Source: Acanthamoeba castellanii str. Neff (Eukaryota; Discosea; Longamoebia; Acanthamoebidae). Taken from it: a stretch of DNA of 64,000 nt. Shown here one piece after another: positions 24,501-35,439 of the stretch (its first letter is position 1; every line of letters begins with the position of its first letter). The notes under the pieces are model-generated. The model searched no databases, was not told the origin of the DNA, and saw only the letters and a program-made list of their open reading frames with translations. A program made the translations under genes and the position numbers. The stretch spans positions 839,198 to 903,197 of the forward strand of contig NW_004457313.1 of the NCBI RefSeq assembly GCF_000313135.1, in the 5' to 3' direction.

Positions 24501-25127
24501 ATGGCGTGGTGGAGGAAGCCCTCGAGCAGCGTCGGGGCGCCAAAGACCCAGAGCCGCGGGACCGTGATCGAGGTGGGCAGCTGCACACCATCGTCGTCGT
24601 CGCCGCCGCCGTCGTCATTCTCGCCGGCGACCAGCATGGAGGCGGCCACGTCCTCTTCGCTGTGGTGCTCGAACAGGGCCGGGAAGCCGGCGGCGAGGAG
24701 CACCGCGAGCGCGGCCTGCAGCGCGTCGGCGGGTCCGGTCCATCGCCGCCACTCCAGCTCCCTGCGCCCTTCTCCCCTCCGCTCCTGCAGCCCCTCCTGT
24801 TTTTTTGTTTTTTTGTTTTTTTTTTGATTAATGGATGATTTAATTGATTAATGTTTGTCAAGGGTTGGTGAATGAAAGGATTCGAATCAATCATCATTAA
24901 ATGGGACTAGAAGGGACAAAGAGCAAAAGAATCATCGATCACAGAAGCGTGGCGCGCTGGCATTGCGGAGCACAGGCGAACAAATTTAAATCGCCATCAA
25001 GACGAATAGAATGGAATGGAGGGGTACCACGAGGAAGATGTTGGTGAGGACTGGCATTGCCGAGGCGAAGAAGCTCGCACGAGTGGAAGAGATCGAAGGC
25101 GGCACGGATGGCAACAAAGATCTTGTG
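18579..25127 (-). CDS. MED13: Mediator complex subunit 13 (MED13), start unresolved
   Basis: Twenty-one in-phase exons can be traced from 25127-24943, 24761-24475, 24355-24271 and 24114-23903 through to 18797-18579; 4,356 nt, 1,451 codons including the stop. The N-terminal part (GDLNLFACA, ELEWRRWTGP, RLWVFG) matches the MED13 N-terminal domain pattern. The middle is Ala/Ser/Pro-rich and acidic (low complexity). The C-terminal part has PPSLVVGFRDEWLNIPP, LWEKALLEPYAP, SVVVYVVDPGP, NIAFQILPTALLLEPW, LAFSVFSKCRR and ATWRIVIGKLGQL, the MID/PIWI-like module. MED13 links the Cdk8 kinase module to core Mediator in the nucleus. The first exon found has no in-frame ATG, so a short upstream exon is missing; the promoter is shared with PIG-O. 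Confidence 0.85.
20900..21000. repeat. GTGTGCC/GTGTGTC heptamer repeats in a MED13 intron
   Basis: About six GTGCCGT-type heptamers pass into about eight GTGTCGT-type heptamers, a clean unit switch by one base within one array. It lies in the intron between the exons at 21179-21047 and 20839-20696. Confidence 0.85.
24117..24220. repeat. GTGTC pentamer array in a MED13 intron
   Basis: About twenty pentamers of GTGTC type, ending with four GTGCC variants, on the plus strand. The array occupies the intron between MED13 exons 24355-24271 and 24114-23903. Confidence 0.88.
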
Positions 25128-25281
25128 CTCGAAAAATACAAAAGAAAGTAAAACAAAAAATAAAAGGCCGAGAAAATCCTTCAAACAATTACCAAACAAA
25201 ACACTGGTGCAGGCTGGAAGATCAGCAGATCATGACAAGAAGAGCAACGTTTGTCTGAGATTGAGCGAAGATTTAGACATC
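25128..25281. promoter_or_regulatory. Divergent promoter region MED13 / PIG-O
   Basis: Only about 154 bases separate the most 5' MED13 coding exon found from the PIG-O ATG. The minus strand has a strong donor (G|GTAATT) near 25190, compatible with a 5' leader exon of MED13. No TATA box is evident. The regulatory role is inferred from position. Confidence 0.4.
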
Positions 25282-28200
25282 ATGAGGTGCCGCGTTGGGA
25301 CAACCTCGCCCCTTCTCGTGCTCTTCTTTGTGGCATTGCACGCTGCAGCAATCTTCCTCTTCCTGAATGGGTTCTTCCTCACGCGATACGAGATCCAGAC
25401 GCGTAGCCAATGCACGCAGCGACCCTCTTCCAGCTCTGAATCTGGCCTCGCAAATCGCAGTAGGAAAGATTGTGCTGATGAAATGATCTCGCAACACGAT
25501 GCCCCAGGCATGGGGGTGCCCTCGCACGAGAGGTCCTGTTGGATGCCACGTCGATTCAAGCGCGCCCTGTTCGTGATTGTTGATGCACTGCGATTCGATT
25601 TCACCCTCTACACGCGACCATCGCCATCTGCCAAGGGAGCCAGCGTAGCAGCTGCCGCCGACATCGATGCAGACCTGCAAGACGACTACTACGTCAACAA
25701 CCTGCCCGTGATCAACGATCTGCTACTCAACAACGCCAGCAACACCTTGCTCTTTCGATTCGTGGCTGACGCGCCCACCACGACTCTGCAGCGGCTCAAG
25801 GCCCTCAACACGGGCGGCATCCCCACCTTTCTCGAGGCCAAGAACAACTTTGACTCGTCCGAGCTCAGCGAAGACAACCTCATCCTCCAGCTACGCGACA
25901 ATGGGCGAGGCGCGGTCTTCATGGGCGACGACACCTGGGCCAAGCTCTTCCCGCCTCACAAGCGCTACTTCACCCGCAGCCACCCGTTCCCGTCGTTCAA
26001 CGTCAAGGACCTGCACACGGTGGACGACGGCGTCATGCGGCACCTGTTCCCCGAGATGCGCAACGAGCCCGCAGCCGGTGCGTACTTTCATTCTTTGTGC
26101 GCCTCTGCGTTCGCGTTTCGTTCTTGTTCTTTTTCGCTTTCGCTTTCGTTCTTTTTGAATTGTGATGGGCGACTCACCATCTTGTGATCAGAGGGCGAAG
26201 AGGGCTGGGAGGTGATCGTAGCGCACTTCCTCGGTGTGGATCACGCCGGCCATCGCTTCGGGCCTTCCCATCCACAGATGCGACAAAAGCTACGACAGAT
26301 GAACGGCATTCTGCAACAGGTTAGCGCGCATCGTCTCTTGACATCTCGTCTCCTCCATGTCAGTTCGGATTGTGGTCATGGTTTGACGTGTGCGTCGTGT
26401 GTGCCGTGTGTCACCAGATTGTGGAGGCCATGGAAGATGACACCATCCTATTCGTCATGGGCGACCATGGCATGACCGCCGACGGTAATCACGGCGGCCA
26501 CACCGAAAGCGAAGTGACGGCGGCTCTGTTCGTCTACACCCCGTCGACGACCTTCAACCGGTGGGACCAGCTCCACCTCGGGGAGGACATCAAGGACGTC
26601 TTCACCGGCAGCGAGCTCGGCGAGGAGCTCAAGGATGCGCTCCTCCGGGAACGAGCCACCGGCGCACCCGCGGCCGCCAAGCAGCCGGCCAGGCCGGAGG
26701 GGGTGGTGCTGACCAAGGACCACTTCAGGCAGGTGTCCCAGATCGACGTCGTGCCCACGATCGCGCTGCTCCTCGGCCTGCCCATCCCCTTCGGCAATCT
26801 GGGCGGCGTCATTCCCGAACTCTTCCTCGGTACACGACACGACACGACACGACACGACACGACACGACACGACACGACACGACACACAGATCTGCTGACG
26901 TGGTTCGTGTTTGTGGCTTTGCCAGGGATTGCGCCGCCGGCGTACTATGGGTTCGAGCGCGACGACATGGAGCAGCTGCGTCGACAGGGTGACAAGGCCG
27001 GCCACGGCGACGAAGACGACCCGGCGCTCGATAGCGAGGAGGGCCTGTTCTTCGAGTACCTCGAGCGCAAGTGGGGCGCCAAGGCCCACCTCTACCACGA
27101 CGAGGGCGGTGGCGAAGATGGGCTGTCGCTGGCCAGCCTGCAGCAGTGGCTCGCCGGCTACGAGCGCCTCAACGCCGCGATGGAGGTCAACTCGCTCCAG
27201 ATTGACGCCTACCTTTCGGCCTACGCCGACGTGTCGCCCTCGTTCCCCTCGCGCGAGGTCGACAGCCTGCGCCGCCACTTGACCCGCGCCAACGCCATGC
27301 TGCGCGCCCTGTCAGGGCCATCGTCATCGTCGGCCGACTCTGGCGATGAGGGCGCCGCGACCACGTCGGCAGAGGCGGCGACGGCGGCGGGTCGCAGGGC
27401 GGCGATGGCCGAGCGGGTGAGGCAGCACCACCGGGTCTTCAAGCACTACCACCGCTTCCAGAAGCAGGTGGGCGATATCTGCCGACGGCTGTGGGCCACG
27501 TTCGACGTGGAGTCGATGACCTGGGGGCTGGCCCTGCTCTTCGCCTCTATCGGCGGCCTCGTCTGCGTCATTCTCGCCTCGTCGCGCCCTGGGGGGCAGT
27601 CGGCGACGGCGACGGTCTCGTTCGATTTCTCGTTCGCCCTCGCCGGCGGCGCGGTGGGCGCGGTCCTCGTCTTTTGCTTCGTCGCCGACGCATTCCACAA
27701 CATTCCAGCGCTGGTGGGCGCGACCCTCATCTGCTCCGTCATCGGTTTCGCCTTCGTTCCACTCTTCTTTTCTTTCTTCTTCACCGCCTCCGCCTCCGCT
27801 TCTTCCTTCTCTATGTCGTCGTCATCGCGACCTTCGCTGCGCGCGCTCGTGAGTCGGCTGGCCGAGCGTCGACGGGCCGACGTGCTGTCCGCGGTGGCCG
27901 TGGCCCTATTCGCGCTCCACGGCATCGGCCTGTTCAGCAATTCGTTCATCGAGGCCGAGCACCAGGTCATCTCCTTCCTGCTGACCTCGCTCCTCCTGTG
28001 CTATCTCGCCGCCGCCTGGCGTCGTCGCCATCACCACCACCATCAACGTCAACGTCGTCACCTCCGCCCAGCAGCAGCGGGAGCGCAGTACGGCGACGTG
28101 GTGAAGCTGGTGGTGCTCCTGTGCGTCATCCGCTTCAGCCCTTCGATCGTCGGCCGCCACGAATCCGTTGCCGGCGACACGGCGCCCGGCGGACTGCAGG

Positions 28201-29730
28201 ACGAGGAGGACGCCTTCCCTCCGCCCATCGTCGTACGACCATGCCCGCTCTCGCCCGACCGTTCCGAGGCTATGAGCTCACACCTGGGCGTGTGCGTGTG
28301 CGGGACAGGAACCGATGGAGGCGTCGCAGGTGCGTGCGGTTTCGCCCGAAAGCGGAGACCTGGTCTGGCAGGGCGTCCAGTTCTTCTTCTCCGCCCAGTT
28401 CGCGTGGGACACCCTCGTGCCGCTCGCCATCATGCTCTTCACTTTCACCCTCGCCCTCCGCCGCTTCTTTTCCCTCTCTTCATCTCCTTCTTCATCTTCT
28501 TCTTCTTCATCATCCTCTTCGTCTCGGCCCTCGCTCCTGCCGGCCGGCGAGCTCTTCGCGCTCCACGCCGTCTCGCTCCTGTGCTCGGCCGTCTATTGGA
28601 CCTTCCAGCGCCTGGCCCTCCTCGACCACTTCGTCTACTTGTGGAAGATACTCTTCCCCCGCCTCGTCTACGCCGCCTCTCTCGCCTCCCTCGTTCTCCT
28701 CCTCGCCCTCCTCTTCCACCGACGCCGGCGACGACGGCACCACCGCGGCGGCGATAGTGACCACCCTCCGGGTCCGGTGGTGATGGCGGGGGCGCCGGAG
28801 CTGCAGGGGACGTTCATGGTGCTGGGCATGGTCGTGTGCGTGCCGGTCATGCTGGTCTTCGGCCCCGGCTCCTGCTGGACCTTCGTGTCGTTCCTCTGTG
28901 CGCCGCTCCTCTTCGTCGACGTCAGCGCGCGGATGAAAGCGGCCGACGACGCCGAAGAAGAAGAAGAAGGCGACATCAACGGTAACCATAACTACGATGA
29001 CGACTCGGTCAAGGCCGGCAAGGCGGATAGAGCTGGCGCCGTTCGACAGCGCGTCAAGACGTCGGCCGCTGTGAGCGACCATCTGGTGGACATCCCGCGA
29101 CCTGAAGAGCGAAGAGGGAAGCAGCCAGGGCGCCGGCAGCAGCTGTCGTTGGGCGTGTCGGAGGTGATCGTGTGGGTCTTCTTCGCCGTGCTCCTCTTCT
29201 ACAAGTCGGGCCACCTGTGCGACTTCTCCTCCCTCCAGTTCGAAGCTCCCTTCATCGGTATGCGACTCTTTTCTTTACACGCAGACACACACACGACACA
29301 CACGACACACACACAACACACACAACATCAAGAAGCTGAACCCAGTACACGCGCGCGTGTAGGGTTCGAGGAGATGAACATGATCGTGGGCGCCGTGTTG
29401 ATGGTGCTCAACACGTTCGGGTGCTACTTCCTCTTTGTCCTCTTCCTCCCGCTACTTCTCTTCTGGTCCAACGACGACGACGACAACAGACGCGTGGAGC
29501 GAAGGTTCGCGCGCGAGGAGGTCAGGGCGTGGACGCTACGCGCGGTGTGGATGTTCATGCTGGCCTTCGTGGTGAAGCTCTTCCTCACGACCCTCTTCGT
29601 CTTCCTCGTGCGACGCCACCTCATGGTGTGGAAGGTCTTCGCGCCTAAGTACGTGTTCGACGCCTCGGCCACGGCCATCGCCGATCTGCTCCTCGTCCTC
29701 CTCTACCTCTTCGTCTACGTCTTCATCTGA
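25282..29730 (+). CDS. PIGO: GPI ethanolamine phosphate transferase 3 (PIG-O/Gpi13)
   Basis: Six exons: 25282-26077, 26192-26319, 26418-26829, 26926-28232, 28309-29257 and 29363-29730; 3,960 nt, 1,319 residues. An N-terminal membrane anchor (LLVLFFVALHAAAIFLFL) is followed by a lumenal alkaline-phosphatase-like domain: metal site VIVDALRFDF, HFLGVDHAGHRFGP and MGDHGMTADGNHGGH. Many hydrophobic segments follow in the C-terminal half, with acidic and Ser-rich loops. Family members add ethanolamine phosphate to the third mannose of the GPI anchor in the ER, with PIG-F. The GVDHAGHRFGP motif distinguishes PIG-O/G from PIG-N; length and the extended tail favour PIG-O. Intron 3 is a CGACA array. 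Confidence 0.92.
26831..26886. repeat. CGACA pentamer array in PIG-O intron 3
   Basis: About eleven perfect ACACG/CGACA pentamers directly follow the donor at 26830. The sense strand is CA-rich here, the opposite polarity to most introns of plus-strand genes in the window. Confidence 0.9.
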
Positions 29731-29906
29731 AGGCAAGAAGAGCGGGACACGAGATGACAGGAAACAAGGATTGTTTATAGAGAGAGTGTAGAGTGCAGAA
29801 CCTTTCGCATGTAGGGATGATGAAAGGAGAAGAAGAGGAGGTGATGTGTATGTGGCTGCCGCGTGCTCTAGCGTGCTCCATTGTCGTCTTGCCGACTTGG
29901 CAAAAT
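29731..29906. other. Convergent 3' region PIG-O / Tom22-like
   Basis: 176 bases between the stops of two convergent genes. It contains purine-rich plus-strand sequence and no ORF that I support. Confidence 0.5.
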
Positions 29907-30377
29907 TTACAGTTGAATCTTGAAATCGAGTCCTGAAATGTCCAGATTGCCGAGATCGGGACCCCTAGGGGCAGCTCCAGGCACCATGCCCGCAGTCTTC
30001 TGCACCATCTCAGCCTGCGATGGATGAAAAATCATCAAATGAGTGATGTCACACGATCTGCTGGATCGGATCACTTGCTCATGCACCGTGCAGATAATCT
30101 GCCAATGCTAAAGATCGCGTACCCTAATAGCCCTGATGGTTTCGCGATCACTGTCCATGGCTCGGAGAAGGGGGAGGTAGATGACGACGGCAGCCGTGGC
30201 GAAGATCCACGCGAAGGAGCTCACGTAGCCAAGGCCCTGCTGGGCGTACATCGAGGCCGCATACAGTCCATTACTCCAGGTGTTTGCCACTCGCCGCACG
30301 GGCTCGGGAAGCCCAATGGATCCGAAGAATCCCTTCTTCTGCGGCTGCTTCAACTCTTCAATGTTCAGTCTCACCAT
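29907..30377 (-). CDS. Tom22-like mitochondrial import receptor subunit
   Basis: Two exons, 30377-30123 and 30014-29907; 363 nt, 120 residues. A short charged N-terminus leads to a proline/arginine segment (LPEPVRRVANTWSNG). A single membrane segment follows (SSFAWIFATAAVVIYLPLL) with the W...T...P-L spacing that defines Tom22/Tom9, then a short charged stretch and a 40-residue C-terminal tail. Tom22 is tail-anchored in the outer membrane and organises the TOM complex. The acidic cytosolic receptor domain of fungal/animal Tom22 is almost absent, as in plant Tom9. The call rests on the membrane-segment pattern and size. Confidence 0.72.
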
Positions 30378-30624
30378 TGTGTCTCTGTTGTTCGAAGATG
30401 ATGATGCGTCGATCGCGGCGGAGAGAGGACAAACGCTGGCCTCTTCCTCGAACAGAGAGGACTGCAGTCAGGTCGAAATTCTATGTGGAGTAGAAATTAA
30501 AAGGAAATCATTTTCTTGACTACAAATAACTGTTTATTTGGTGATAAAAAATAAATAATGGACATCTTCGAGTCGGCAGATGCGACGTCGGAGTCGACGA
30601 TGGAAGTTGTTGAAGGTCGGCGCA

Positions 30625-30909
30625 TCAGACGGGGCTGATGCTGATGCTCTTGCGGGAGCTCTTCCGCGACTTCTTGCCCCTCTTCTTGATCTTCTTGCCC
30701 CATTTCTTGGGCATCTTGATCATCTTCTTCTTGACCTTCTTCCGCCGGTCGGCGCAGCACGACGCGCAGGGCCACATGACGAGCCACACGATGCAGCCCA
30801 CCAGGCTCACGATGAGCGTGAACGGCCAGAGGATGATGAGGCAAACGAAGTAGACCAGGTCGTACAGCGCCAACCCGCATATGCAGGCTCGCGTGCAGAT
30901 GCAGCACAT
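30625..30909 (-). CDS. Small membrane protein: Cys-rich head, two hydrophobic segments, Lys-rich tail
   Basis: A single exon of 94 residues. The N-terminus is MCCICTRACICG. Hydrophobic segments are roughly residues 12-30 and 34-48, followed by CASCCADRRKK and about 40 residues rich in Lys and Arg. The Cys clusters could be palmitoylated or bind metal; the tail could bind acidic lipid or nucleic acid. I do not recognise a family. The ATG at 30909 is the first in frame, and codon usage is GC-rich like its neighbours, which supports a real gene. The 5' flank is divergent from the PARP gene. Confidence 0.55.
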   Translation of the reverse strand: MCCICTRACICGLALYDLVYFVCLIILWPFTLIVSLVGCIVWLVMWPCASCCADRRKKVKKKMIKMPKKWGKKIKKRGKKSRKSSRKSISISPV

Positions 30910-31610
30910 CTTTGTGTTGTTTTCGCCGCCGGCTCTGGGTGGTGATGGTCAAGGCCGGGAGAGGAGAAGAGAGTGGTGTGTACAGCTCTGGGTGTGGGTG
31001 CGACAAGTGGTCAGGCGCTGCTGCCGGTGGTCTTGAAGGTGTCTCGGCGTCGTAGAGACCGCAACGGGCCGACCAACCACGTCGCGCTGCTTAGCGGAGA
31101 CCACGTTCACCCTGGTGGGTGCGTTCTCGTCACCCTGCGGCGTTGGTGGTGCGTCACCGGTTCAAGTTCAATTCAAACCTGCACCAATCGCGCGACGCGA
31201 CCTTTGTCCGTCTACCGCCCGTGGGCGTCGTCACGTTCACACCACTTTCCCTTGTCAAGTCTTGTTGTGGCGGGCCGACCCTGCACCCTAGCTAATTTTT
31301 GGCCCTACTCCACAAGTTGAAAAAAGCAATTTTAATAAGCGAAAAAGGCTGCAAACAAGAAAAAATGCAACTACGAAGAAAGAACAGAGAAAATAAGTCC
31401 TTTTGAGGTGTTTTGAGCGAATTACAGAGGGCACCTCCGGCCGACGCACTGCCCGCCAGCTGGCACATCACAAGTTATCAATTTCGTGAATTTTGGTTTT
31501 CGCGGAATTGTTTTTTTTTCTTTGTTGGCTTGGGCACGGAAAAGTCGGGCTGCACGATAACGCGGAGGGAGAAGGACGACAAAGTTGTTAGTGAGCAAAG
31601 AGAGAAGGAC
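30910..31610. other. Intergenic region upstream of the UBZ-PARP gene
   Basis: About 700 bases. The left part (to about 31260) is GC-rich, with an open frame at 30973-31320 that begins on GTG and shows no family feature. The right part (31310-31610) is A-rich and probably the leader/promoter of the PARP gene. I see no RNA gene. Confidence 0.45.
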
Positions 31611-33922
31611 ATGGAGTGCCCAATCTGCCAGGCGTCGTTTCCACCCACCGAGATCACGTCCCACGTGGATCGCTGCCTCGAAGGCGATGTAGCTGCCACC
31701 ACGACTTCTTCTTCATCATCATCGACGGGAGGAGACGGCATGGACGTGAGCAATACGCCCTTCACATCTCGCCAGGCTCCTTCGGCTGGCGGCACGAATC
31801 GTGAAGAACCCAAGCCCCTGCTACTCGATTTGGATTTTAGTAGTACGCCCATTACTACTACCCCCATCACTCCTGCGCCCGCCACGGGCGGCAGTGCCCC
31901 ATCTTCGAGCCTCCTCTGGTGGGAGCAGATGGGCCAGGAAGAAGAGAAGCCATCATCGTCGAGTAGTACTCCAATGGAAGAAGGATCGAAGAAAGATGGT
32001 GATGGCGCAGATGAAAAGATGGCGCTCGAAGTAGAGCAGGGAGGTGAAGGTGGTGCGAAGCTGGGCGATGAAGAAGACGAGCTGGCGCGCATGCAGGCCG
32101 AAGCGCTACGTTTCTGGGAGAGGAAGCGGCAGCAGGAGGAAGAGGACATGCGCGTGGCCCGCCTGCTCGAAGAGGAGCTCAAGGACGCCCCCGCCCCCGC
32201 CCCCGCTCCCGCCCCTGCCCCTGCCCCCATCACCCCCGCTCCCGTGCCCACGCCCGCCAGTCCCAACAAGCGGCCCTACCCGACCGGTACGCTCGACTTT
32301 AACGTGGCTGCGTGGGTGTCAAGCCGAGCCGATTGGCTGATTGCGTACGTGTGTGTGTGCGCGCGCGAACAGACCCCAAGCCCAGGCCGCAAGTCGGCGG
32401 CCTCTCCGATTCGCAGCTGGCGCGGCAGCTGGACGAGGAGGAGCGGAAGCGCGAGGAGGAGGACCGGCGGCTGGCCGAGGAGCTGTGGAAGCGCGAGGAG
32501 GAAGAGGAGCGCGAGCGCAAGAAGCGGAAGGAGTGGGAGGAGACCCTCACTCTCGTGCGCACCCAGGCTAAGGCCGAGAGCGACGAAGAGCTAGGTCAGT
32601 GCCCCTCGTTGTGTGTCCTGTGTTGTGTGTGGTGTGGTGTGGTGTGGTGTGTCTTGCGCGTGCGTGTGTGTCGTTCTGACTTTGTGTTGCCAACACAGCG
32701 CGAGCGCTCAAGGAGAGGGAGGACCTGATGCGCGAGTTGGAGCGGCTCAAGGCGCAAGCGGAGATGAACGCCATGCTGCCCGACGCCGGCGGAGACACGC
32801 ACGTGTCCCTCACGCTCGACGGCATCGAATACCCCGAACGCGTACGACCCCACCACCCTCCCTCTCGACATCCCAACCACCCTCACACGCCGCCGTACCA
32901 TCGATGTGTTGCGTGTTGTGGCGTTGCAGTGGGAGAACCAAAAGGGCGAGTACCAGACGTTCGACGTGAAGAAGGGCTCCGAGGAGTGGAACGAAATCGA
33001 GACCCACTTCCAGAACTCGCTCGGCGGTACGCACGCACGCGCGCGCTTGGTCTTGCATCGCATGGTGGACGCGTGGCATCGACAGACCACTGTGTCACTG
33101 CTGCTGACATGGTACCATGGTGGTCGTGTGCTGATGCCACCTGTCCAGGTATTGGGGCGCACATCACGCGAATCGAGCGCAACCAGAACAAGTCGCAGTG
33201 GATGTTCTACTACCTGCGACGCCAGCAGGTCGCGCTGAAGAACAAGAAGGACCCCAACGAGAAGTACCTCTTCCACGGCTCGCGCGTCGGCGCCTACGAG
33301 ATCATCCGTACGGCAACACAACACAACACCACACACACACCACACACCTCCTGTACCTTCAACTCGCGCAACTCACGCTCCTTGTCTGTGTGTCGCTGTA
33401 CAGTCAAGGACGGCTTCGACCACCGGGTTGCGAACATGGGCGGCGCTATCGGCGCCGGGGTCTATTTTGCCACGCACGCCTCCACCTCCACCGGCTACGT
33501 CACAGGCGGCCATGCCAAGAAGGCACGCACAACCGCACAACCGCACAACCGCACAACCGCACAACCGCACAACCGCACAACCGCACAACCGCACAACCGC
33601 ACAACCGCACAACCGCACACACGAGAGTGGTAGACTGACGATCAGTCCTGGCCATGAGCAGATGTTGTACTGTCGTGTGACCCTAGGCTCGGTGGGCACG
33701 GGCAAGTCCGGCATCAGGCGGCCGCCCGAGAAGCGAGGCGGTGGCCTGCACGATTCCGTCGGGCAGGTCCACGGGGGCAACGGCATGTATGTGGGTACGA
33801 ATCCCCCCCACTCTCTTACGCCTCGCTGCCGATGCTCACGTTGGCGTGTGTCGTGTGTGTCACGACGTGCAGTGTTCGACAATCATCAGGCATTCCCCGA
33901 GTACACCATCCACTACCGGTAG
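31611..33922 (+). CDS. UBZ zinc finger - coiled coil - PARP (mono-ADP-ribosyltransferase-like)
   Basis: Eight exons: 31611-32286, 32373-32594, 32699-32841, 32930-33026, 33149-33307, 33404-33522, 33662-33794 and 33873-33922; 1,599 nt, 532 residues. The first residues form a UBZ4-type finger: CPICQASFPP, then H-x3-C (SHVDRC). After Ser/Thr/Pro-rich linkers comes a highly charged Glu/Arg/Lys coiled coil (about residues 150-310). The catalytic domain has LFHGSR (His), GAGVYFATHAS (Tyr) and a final strand pair MYVVFDNHQAFPEY. Aligned to the PARP10-15 pattern, the third triad position is Met, so H-Y-M, predicted mono-ADP-ribosylation. The 33523 intron needs a GC donor; its body is an 8-bp repeat. 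Start: first ATG, two residues before the finger. Confidence 0.87.
33526..33620. repeat. 8-bp tandem repeat (GCACAACC unit) in PARP intron 6
   Basis: About eleven perfect copies of an octamer begin two bases after the inferred GC donor; the first unit partly overlaps the donor hexamer. Confidence 0.92.
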
Positions 33923-34099
33923 TCGTCCTTGATCGACGTGTACATAGACAGCCATCCTTGGCCTGCCCGCCCGACCACCTGCTAAGGCACCCCCCAACCA
34001 CCACTGGGCAGGAGCAGCTTTATGTCGACAGCAGTGGGAGGTTTTTGTGGTATCTTTGTTATTTTCAACAATTTGTCTAAGTCTTGTGTCTGGGGTGGG

Positions 34100-34950
34100 T
34101 AATGAATGACAGACTTTTTGGATACATTTACAGATGATTTTGTGGCTATTTTATGCCCATTTTACAGATGATTTATATGGCCATAAAAATCATCTGTTGT
34201 CTGCAAAATCATCTGTCAAATGCAGATGACAGATGATTTTTATACCCATTTTGCAGATGATATGACAGACAACAGATGATTTTTTATGCAGGTGACAGAT
34301 GATTTTGCAGACAACATATGATTTTTGTGCAGATGATTTTTATGGCCATTTTTGCAGATGACAGATGATTTTTTATGCAGATGATTTTGCAGACAACAGA
34401 TGATTTTTTTTGCAGACAACAGATGATTTTTTATGCAGATGATTTTTATGCAGATGACAGATGATTTTTATGACAGATGATTTTTATGCAGATGACAGAT
34501 GATTTTTATGACAGATGATTTTTATGCAGATGATTTTTTATGCAGATGACTTTGCAGATGACAGATGATTTTTTATGACAGATGACAGATGATTTTTTTT
34601 GCAGACAACAGATGATTTTTTATGCAGATGATTTTGCAGATGACAGATGACAGATGATTTTGCAGACAACAGATGATTTTTATGCAGATGACAGATGATT
34701 TTGCAGACAACAAATGATTTTTATGGCCATTTGGCAGATGACAGATGTTTTTTTATGCCCATTTTGCAGATGAAATTACAGACAACAGATGATTTTTATG
34801 CAGATGGCAGATGATTTTTTTGCCCATTTCATGACAGGTGATTTTTATGACCATTTTGCGGATGACAGATGATTTTTATGCCCATTTTGCAGATGATTTT
34901 AAAGGCAACAGAAGATGTTTATGCCCATTAGGCAGATGGCAGATGATGTT
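34100..34950. repeat. Degenerate CAGATGATTTTTATG minisatellite
   Basis: About 850 bases are built from CAGATGA, TTTTTATG and CAGACAA modules in shuffled order, with spacings varying from about 12 to 35 bases. The array is not a perfect tandem repeat: units are nested (GCAGATGACAGATGATTTTTATG) and degrade toward both ends. It could be a transposon-internal minisatellite, since a decayed element follows it. Confidence 0.85.
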
Positions 34951-35439
34951 AGGTCCAAGTTTTAACTTGCAAGATAGGGTGCAGGTGGGTATACCAAAAC
35001 CACCATGCACACAAACAGGATGATGTTGGTGTCACTGATGTGGTGTGACAGGTTCTGTGGCTTGGACACCAAAACCAGTGCATAAACACATGTCCTCATT
35101 TTGGTGTATTGGGCTCACTGTGTGGATGTGGTAATCAGTGGTGGCAGGGAAGTTGATGCTGGTGAGTAGGAAGCAGTAGAAGCAGGGATGCAGCAGCACC
35201 TTGTTCTCAGCCATTAGAGGGCTTGCAGGAATAGCTCAGATGTCATCCTTGTTGGCAGATGGTAGGGGAATGTGGGAGAGGTAGCAGGACATATGCCAAA
35301 TCAACAGCAGAGGTGAAGGGCTATCACTCTTGCAGGGCAGCCCACCTCAACCTTGCTGCATCTGGGAGGCTGGCTAAGTAATGCCCAAGTGACTACACAA
35401 CTCTCATATATTTGACTATTCAAACCCCATCCCCCTGCC

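Noticed and set aside
30973..31320. A 115-codon plus-strand open frame upstream of the PARP gene.
   Set aside because: It starts on GTG and shows no domain, no splice continuity and no codon pattern distinct from its reverse strand.
33526..33620. Possible CRISPR-like array.
   Set aside because: Perfect 8-bp units with no spacers, inside a eukaryotic intron.
33523..33640. Translation of the 8-bp repeat in the PARP gene as a Thr-Ala-Gln-Pro-His-Asn-Arg repeat peptide.
   Set aside because: It ends in a stop and would split the catalytic domain; treating it as an intron restores the domain and phase.
34838..35214. Two short open frames (plus 34838-35023, minus 35032-35214).
   Set aside because: Both lie in or next to the minisatellite, are about 60 codons long and show no recognisable motif.
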